Notes under the pieces: model-generated
Databases searched by the model: none
What the model saw: only the letters and a program-made list of their open reading frames with translations
What the model was told of the DNA's origin: nothing
DNA from: Peribacillus simplex
Lineage (GTDB): Bacteria; Bacillota; Bacilli; Bacillales; DSM-1321
Direction of reading: 5' to 3'
Assembly (NCBI RefSeq): GCF_001542915.1
Contig: NZ_LNNH01000012.1
Coordinates: 124,001 to 188,000 of the forward strand
DNA length: 64,000 nucleotides
Made by a program: the position numbers and the translations under genes
In this document: positions 61,779 to 64,000 of the stretch, in pieces
Layout of the letters: the number at the start of each line of letters is the position of its first letter
Numbering within the stretch: the stretch's first letter is position 1

Positions 61779-62786
61779 TTAAATAAGGTGAACGATTTCT
61801 TTTATGATGGCCGTCAAGAATATATTGGCTAACGCAACCGGGAGCAGCACCTTCCAACCGAACTCCATTAATTGATCGGCCCTTATCCGAGGAAAGGTCA
61901 CCCTGATCCAAACCAATACATAGAACACCGCACTGAACTTGAGGCCGAACCAAATGGCTGCCGGAATAAAATCCAAAAACGGAATAGAATTCCATCCTCC
62001 TAAAAATAATACAGTGGTTAATGTGGCCATTGCAAACATATAAACATATTCCGATAACATAAAGAAGGCCCAGCGAAATCCGGAATATTCTACATGATAC
62101 CCTGCTACAAGCTCCGATTCCGCTTCAGGAAGGTCAAAAGGGACCCGGTTCAGCTCAGCCACAGATGCAATCATGAAGACGATGAAGGCAATCGGCTGAA
62201 GGAAAATGAACCAAACCTTCTCTTGGGCAGCCACGATGTCGTTCAGGTTCAAGCTGCCTGTCAAAAGGACGATTCCCACTAACGACATCACCAAGGGAAT
62301 TTCATAAGAGATCATTTGCGCGGCTGCGCGCATGCCACCGATCAACGAATATTTATTATTGGACGCCCAGCCCGCCGTGACGATGCCGATCGTCGAAATG
62401 CCGGATATCGCCACATAATACAGCAAACCTACCCCAATATCGGCAAATTGGAACGCATCGGTGAACGGCAAAGTGGCAAGGACCATGAAAGCGGGGGCAA
62501 AGGCGATCACCGGCGCCAATATATAAAGCGGCCTGTCGGCTTTTTTCGGTATCGTATCTTCCTTGATCAGAAGTTTCAAAACATCGGCAACGGTCTGCAA
62601 GAGACCCCATTTCCCGCCAATTTGGTTCGGACCGATCCGCAGCTGCATAAACCCCATGATTTTTCGTTCCGAGAGGATTCCATAAGTGACAAACCCCAGG
62701 ACGACGAATAACAGCAGGACCGCCAAACCAAAATAAATGCCAAAGTTCAGCAGGCTTGGAGCGGAGTGGAGTAAATCCTTGATCAT
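61779..62786 (-). CDS. nuoH: NADH-quinone oxidoreductase subunit H
   Basis: This 335-residue membrane subunit has about eight helices and shapes the quinone chamber of complex I. Signatures are ERKIMGFMQLRIGPNQIGGKWGLLQTVADVLKLL and FDLPEAESELVAGYHVEYSG, with conserved acidic residues. It starts one base after the nuoD stop. Confidence 0.95.
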   Translation of the reverse strand: MIKDLLHSAPSLLNFGIYFGLAVLLLFVVLGFVTYGILSERKIMGFMQLRIGPNQIGGKWGLLQTVADVLKLLIKEDTIPKKADRPLYILAPVIAFAPAFMVLATLPFTDAFQFADIGVGLLYYVAISGISTIGIVTAGWASNNKYSLIGGMRAAAQMISYEIPLVMSLVGIVLLTGSLNLNDIVAAQEKVWFIFLQPIAFIVFMIASVAELNRVPFDLPEAESELVAGYHVEYSGFRWAFFMLSEYVYMFAMATLTTVLFLGGWNSIPFLDFIPAAIWFGLKFSAVFYVLVWIRVTFPRIRADQLMEFGWKVLLPVALANIFLTAIIKEIVHLI

Positions 62787-63884
62787 TTATCCATCCACCT
62801 CCCCTAGAACGATATCGATGGCTCCTAATATCGTTATCAAGTTCGCCATATTTTCCCCTTCCAATAATTTGGGGAGAATTTGCAGATTATAAAAAGAAGG
62901 CCGGCGAAACTTCAAACGATATGGCTCCTTTTTCCCTTCACTCGCAATATAACAGCCGATTTCCCCTCTTGGTGATTCAATTCGTACGAAGGCTTCACCC
63001 TTTGGCACCTTTATGATTTTGGGAACCTTGGCAAGGACCGGTCCTTCTGGAAATTGCTCAACCGCCTGCTCAAGGATTTTCAATGATTCTTCGATTTCTT
63101 CCATCCTGCAGTGATACCGTGAAAAGGCATCTCCCTCCTCCCGGGTGGGAACATCAAAGGTGAACCGGTCATAAATCGAATATGGTTCATTTTTCCGCAA
63201 ATCCCATTTGACACCCGTGCATCTTAAGTTGGCACCGCTAAGCGAATACTGCAGCGCTTCCTCCTTCGTATAGATGCCAACCCCTTTAACCCGGTTCACA
63301 AAGATTCCATTCCCTGTCACCAGCTCATGGTAACCGGCAAGCTGCTCCCTCATATAAGGCACGAACTCGGCGATTTTTGCAATCCAGCCTTCGGGGGCAT
63401 CCCATTTCACGCCGCCCACTCGCATATAATTGAATGTAAGCCGTGCCCCAGACAATTCGGTCAATAAGTTGACGATCATTTCACGCTCGCGAAACGCGTA
63501 TAAAAAAGGGCTCGTCGCTCCTATATCAAGCAAGTATGTCCCCCACCAAACAAGATGGCTCGCCACTCTGCCCAACTCCATGGCGATCACCCGCAAATAT
63601 TCAGCCCTATCAGGGACCTCCAATCCCATCATTGTTTCGACAGCATGACATAACACATAATTATTTGTCATCGCCGCCAGATAATCGAGCCGATCGGTAT
63701 ATGGAATGATTTGCGTATATTGCAGGTTCTCCGCCAGCTTTTCCGTACCACGATGCAAATACCCGATAACGGGGGTGGCCTCTTTTATAATTTCGCCATC
63801 AATCTTGATGACGAGCCGAAAAACGCCATGCGTGCTCGGATGCTGCGGTCCGACATTGAGAAGCATTTCTTCCGTCCTTAACAT
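62787..63884 (-). CDS. nuoD: NADH-quinone oxidoreductase subunit D
   Basis: This 365-residue 49-kDa-type subunit of the peripheral arm lines the quinone site. It has NVGPQHPSTHGVFRLVIKIDGE with the conserved quinone-site His, GYLHRGTEKLAE, and the C-terminal GAIDIVLGEVDG. It follows the nuoC end by 5 bases. The next gene is nuoH, so nuoE, nuoF and nuoG are absent from the place where they lie in E. coli. Confidence 0.95.
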   Translation of the reverse strand: MLRTEEMLLNVGPQHPSTHGVFRLVIKIDGEIIKEATPVIGYLHRGTEKLAENLQYTQIIPYTDRLDYLAAMTNNYVLCHAVETMMGLEVPDRAEYLRVIAMELGRVASHLVWWGTYLLDIGATSPFLYAFREREMIVNLLTELSGARLTFNYMRVGGVKWDAPEGWIAKIAEFVPYMREQLAGYHELVTGNGIFVNRVKGVGIYTKEEALQYSLSGANLRCTGVKWDLRKNEPYSIYDRFTFDVPTREEGDAFSRYHCRMEEIEESLKILEQAVEQFPEGPVLAKVPKIIKVPKGEAFVRIESPRGEIGCYIASEGKKEPYRLKFRRPSFYNLQILPKLLEGENMANLITILGAIDIVLGEVDG

Positions 63885-63889
63885 TGGGG

Positions 63890-64000
63890 TTACACCTCCA
63901 CATCATAAGGCTGATAATCTTTCCTAAGGGGATACCCTTTCCAATCATCACCAAGTAAAATCCGCTTTAAGTCAGGGTGCTCACGAAAATTGATACCTAA
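63890..64000 (-). CDS. nuoC: NADH-quinone oxidoreductase subunit C, C-terminal end (partial)
   Basis: The last 36 codons of a minus gene run off the right edge and end at TAA 63890. The visible end, [27 protein letters not shown] then QPYDVEV, is the conserved 30-kDa subunit tail (DDWxGxPLRKDY). NuoC pairs with NuoD in the quinone-binding module of complex I. Confidence 0.9.
   Translation of the reverse strand, partial: LGINFREHPDLKRILLGDDWKGYPLRKDYQPYDVEV

Noticed and set aside
61744-61995. N-terminal extension of nuoI into nuoH
   Set aside because: It lies in another frame of nuoH and does not resemble NuoI; the family start is at 61743.
1-64000. CRISPR arrays, tRNA or rRNA genes, intact IS elements, prophage
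   Set aside because: None seen by eye on either strand; a tool-based scan could still find a divergent tRNA.

Overview
The window is a chromosomal stretch of a low-GC, motile, spore-forming Bacillaceae. The best guess is the Peribacillus (Bacillus simplex) group. This is inferred from mbl, spoIIID, spoIIQ, spoIID, murAA, ywmB, ywqAB, flhOP, secA2 with a SLAP-domain partner, and an 11-subunit-type nuo operon; it was not tested by database search. There are no rRNA or tRNA genes, no intact insertion sequence and no CRISPR array.

Layout. 1-8.7 kb is a cell-envelope block: a truncated teichoic-acid-type gene, tagD-tagB (wall teichoic acid), a three-LysM NlpC/P60 hydrolase behind a WalR-type site, a TagU/LytR ligase and an LTA-synthase-like protein. 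8.2-11.1 kb is the accessory secretion pair secA2-slaP. 11.6-14.5 kb is a YhgE/Pip gene broken by one in-frame TAG inside a 21-nt heptad-repeat array. 14.6-22.4 kb holds alkaline phosphatase, a SpoIID/LytB-type protein, a PBP3-like lipoprotein and a CorA-like membrane protein. 22.4-24.8 kb holds small genes, a candidate sRNA and a divergent pair: a PlcR-type RRNPP regulator and an unlisted 37-codon secreted peptide gene resembling PapR. 25.2-29.8 kb is ywqB-ywqA. 29.9-32.1 kb is a LysE exporter divergent from a MocR regulator. 33.2-36.9 kb is a large secreted S8 protease. 37.1-42.8 kb is a dppDFEBC-type oligopeptide transporter with a CodY-like site. 43.0-45.6 kb holds ssbB with two tiny coupled ORFs, ywpF, an Asp/Asn-rich lipoprotein and fabZ. 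45.7-55.4 kb holds flagellar rod genes flhP/flhO with a sigma-D promoter, mbl, spoIIID, spoIIQ with a sigma-F-like promoter, vanZ, spoIID with a sigma-E-like promoter, murAA, ywmB and a DUF1146 gene. 55.5-64 kb is nuoCDHIJKLMN; nuoC runs off the right edge.

The genes share three themes. One is envelope construction and remodelling (teichoic acids, LCP ligase, hydrolases, PBP3, MurA, Mbl). Another is sporulation engulfment (SpoIID, SpoIIQ, SpoIIID). The third is extracellular protein and peptide handling (SecA2/SlaP, S8 protease, Dpp importer, candidate peptide quorum sensing). Dispersed copies of one degenerate GC-rich repeat fill several gaps, and one almost identical 13-bp hairpin is used twice as a terminator. 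The strongest candidate for something new is the divergent PlcR/PapR-like cassette at 23.5-24.7 kb.
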